Positions 4,813-5,366 of a stretch of 5,366 bases of DNA are shown here, piece by piece. The stretch is from assembly GCA_017396925.1 (NCBI GenBank), contig JAFQKM010000244.1:1-5366 (forward strand). Direction: 5' to 3'. Below the pieces are notes generated by a model, which did no database searches, was not told where the DNA came from, and worked only from the letters and a program-made list of their open reading frames with translations. The stretch is from Clostridia bacterium (GTDB lineage: Bacteria; Bacillota; Clostridia; Oscillospirales; Butyricicoccaceae). Made by a program: the position numbers and the translations under genes. The stretch's first letter is position 1. Each line of letters starts with the position of its first letter.

Positions 4813-5366
4813 GTGAAAACGACCCTCATCAAAAATGGCATCATCATCACGGTCGATGCTGCCGATACCGTCTGGCAGAAGGGCTGGATCCGCATCGAAG
4901 ATCAGCGTATTGCCGCCATGGGCGAGGGCGAAGCGCCCGAGGCACAGCCCGACTGGCAGGTCATCGATGCCCGGAATAAAGCCGTGCTGCCCGGCATCGT
5001 CGATGTCCATACCCATGTCTGCGGTTCGCTGTTCAAGGGCATGACCGAGGATGCACACAACGGCTTTTATGGGCTGGCACTGCCCATGGAGCGTCTGCTG
5101 ACCCCCGAAAACACCTATACCCTCAGCCTGCTGGGCGCGGCTGAATGTCTGCTGGCCGGTGTGACCTGCATCTGCGATATTTATCATTATATGCGCGATA
5201 CGGCCCGGGCTGTCCGTGATCTGGGTCTGCGCGGTGTGCTGGCCCATAAGATCATCGAGACCGATCTGGCCGGCATCCAACACGGCGATTATACCCGTAT
5301 TCCGGCCAAGGGGCGGGCGCGTGTGGAGGAGAATGTGCGCCTTATTGAAGAATATCATGGTAAGGG
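4813..5366 (+). CDS. Metal-dependent amidohydrolase, MtaD/SAH-deaminase-like (5' part, truncated by window edge)
   Basis: An open frame of 184 codons runs off the right edge. The N-terminus (MKTTLIKNGIIITVD, residues 1-15) and WIRIEDQRIAAMG (25-37) form the small beta domain that starts amidohydrolases of this group. VLPGIVDVHTHVCGSLFKG (58-76) holds the metal-binding HxH, His66 and His68. GAAECLLAGVTCICDIYHY (108-126) aligns with the region before the later metal ligands in 5'-methylthioadenosine/S-adenosylhomocysteine deaminases and related chlorohydrolases. Members are usually about 420-450 residues, so somewhat over half, including the remaining His and Asp ligands, lies outside the window. 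These cytoplasmic enzymes hydrolyse C-N or C-Cl bonds, often deaminating adenosine derivatives or other purines and pyrimidines; the exact substrate cannot be told. The gene has its own extended -10 promoter with a palindromic operator candidate and is divergent from the acyltransferase operon, so a functional link to those genes is not implied. Confidence 0.88.
   Translation, partial: MKTTLIKNGIIITVDAADTVWQKGWIRIEDQRIAAMGEGEAPEAQPDWQVIDARNKAVLPGIVDVHTHVCGSLFKGMTEDAHNGFYGLALPMERLLTPENTYTLSLLGAAECLLAGVTCICDIYHYMRDTARAVRDLGLRGVLAHKIIETDLAGIQHGDYTRIPAKGRARVEENVRLIEEYHGK

Noticed and set aside
4777..5358. A 193-codon open frame on the - strand at the right edge.
   Set aside because: It is antisense to the amidohydrolase, whose HxH motif, ribosome binding site and promoter are convincing.

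Overview
This 5.4-kb, fairly GC-rich window (by eye in the mid to upper 50s percent GC, with codons strongly biased to C or G at the third position) looks like the chromosome of a gut Clostridia-type Firmicute. A Faecalibacterium/Gemmiger/Subdoligranulum-like Oscillospirales member would fit. The reasons are the strong AAGGAG-type ribosome binding sites, short intergenic regions, consensus sigma-A promoters, U-tract terminators and the gene families present. The taxonomic placement is inference; no marker gene is in the window.

Left part (1-2162, + strand). The last 27 codons of an unidentified gene end at 86, followed by a rho-independent terminator (108-137). A near-consensus promoter (TTGTCA, 17 bp, TATAAT) then drives a single gene for a Na+/phosphate cotransporter-family membrane protein with a C-terminal PhoU-like domain (313-2112). 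A perfect 7-bp hairpin lies at the very start of its predicted leader. The gene ends at a strong 13-bp-stem terminator with a U-tract in both directions, shared with the convergent genes that follow.

Middle part (2164-4655, - strand). Two tightly spaced genes are read leftward: a membrane-bound O-acyltransferase of the AlgI/DltB (MBOAT) type, then, 14 nt later, a membrane-anchored SGNH-hydrolase-like protein of the DltD/AlgJ kind. Together they form a plausible envelope acyl-transfer module, in which the MBOAT passes an acyl group across the membrane and the SGNH partner transfers it to an extracellular acceptor. No carrier protein, ligase or polysaccharide synthesis gene is present, so the acceptor is unknown.

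Right part (4656-5366). A 157-bp divergent intergenic region separates the acyltransferase pair from a GTG-initiated metal-dependent amidohydrolase of the MtaD/SAH-deaminase/chlorohydrolase type, cut off by the window edge after 184 codons. Each promoter carries its own perfect palindrome: a 21-bp inverted repeat at the acyltransferase start site and CTTGTATACAAG just upstream of the amidohydrolase -10. The two units are therefore probably controlled by different regulators. No mobile element, CRISPR array, tRNA or rRNA was seen. The main genes are recognisable families; the less ordinary content is the orphan acyltransferase pair and the two palindromic operator candidates.
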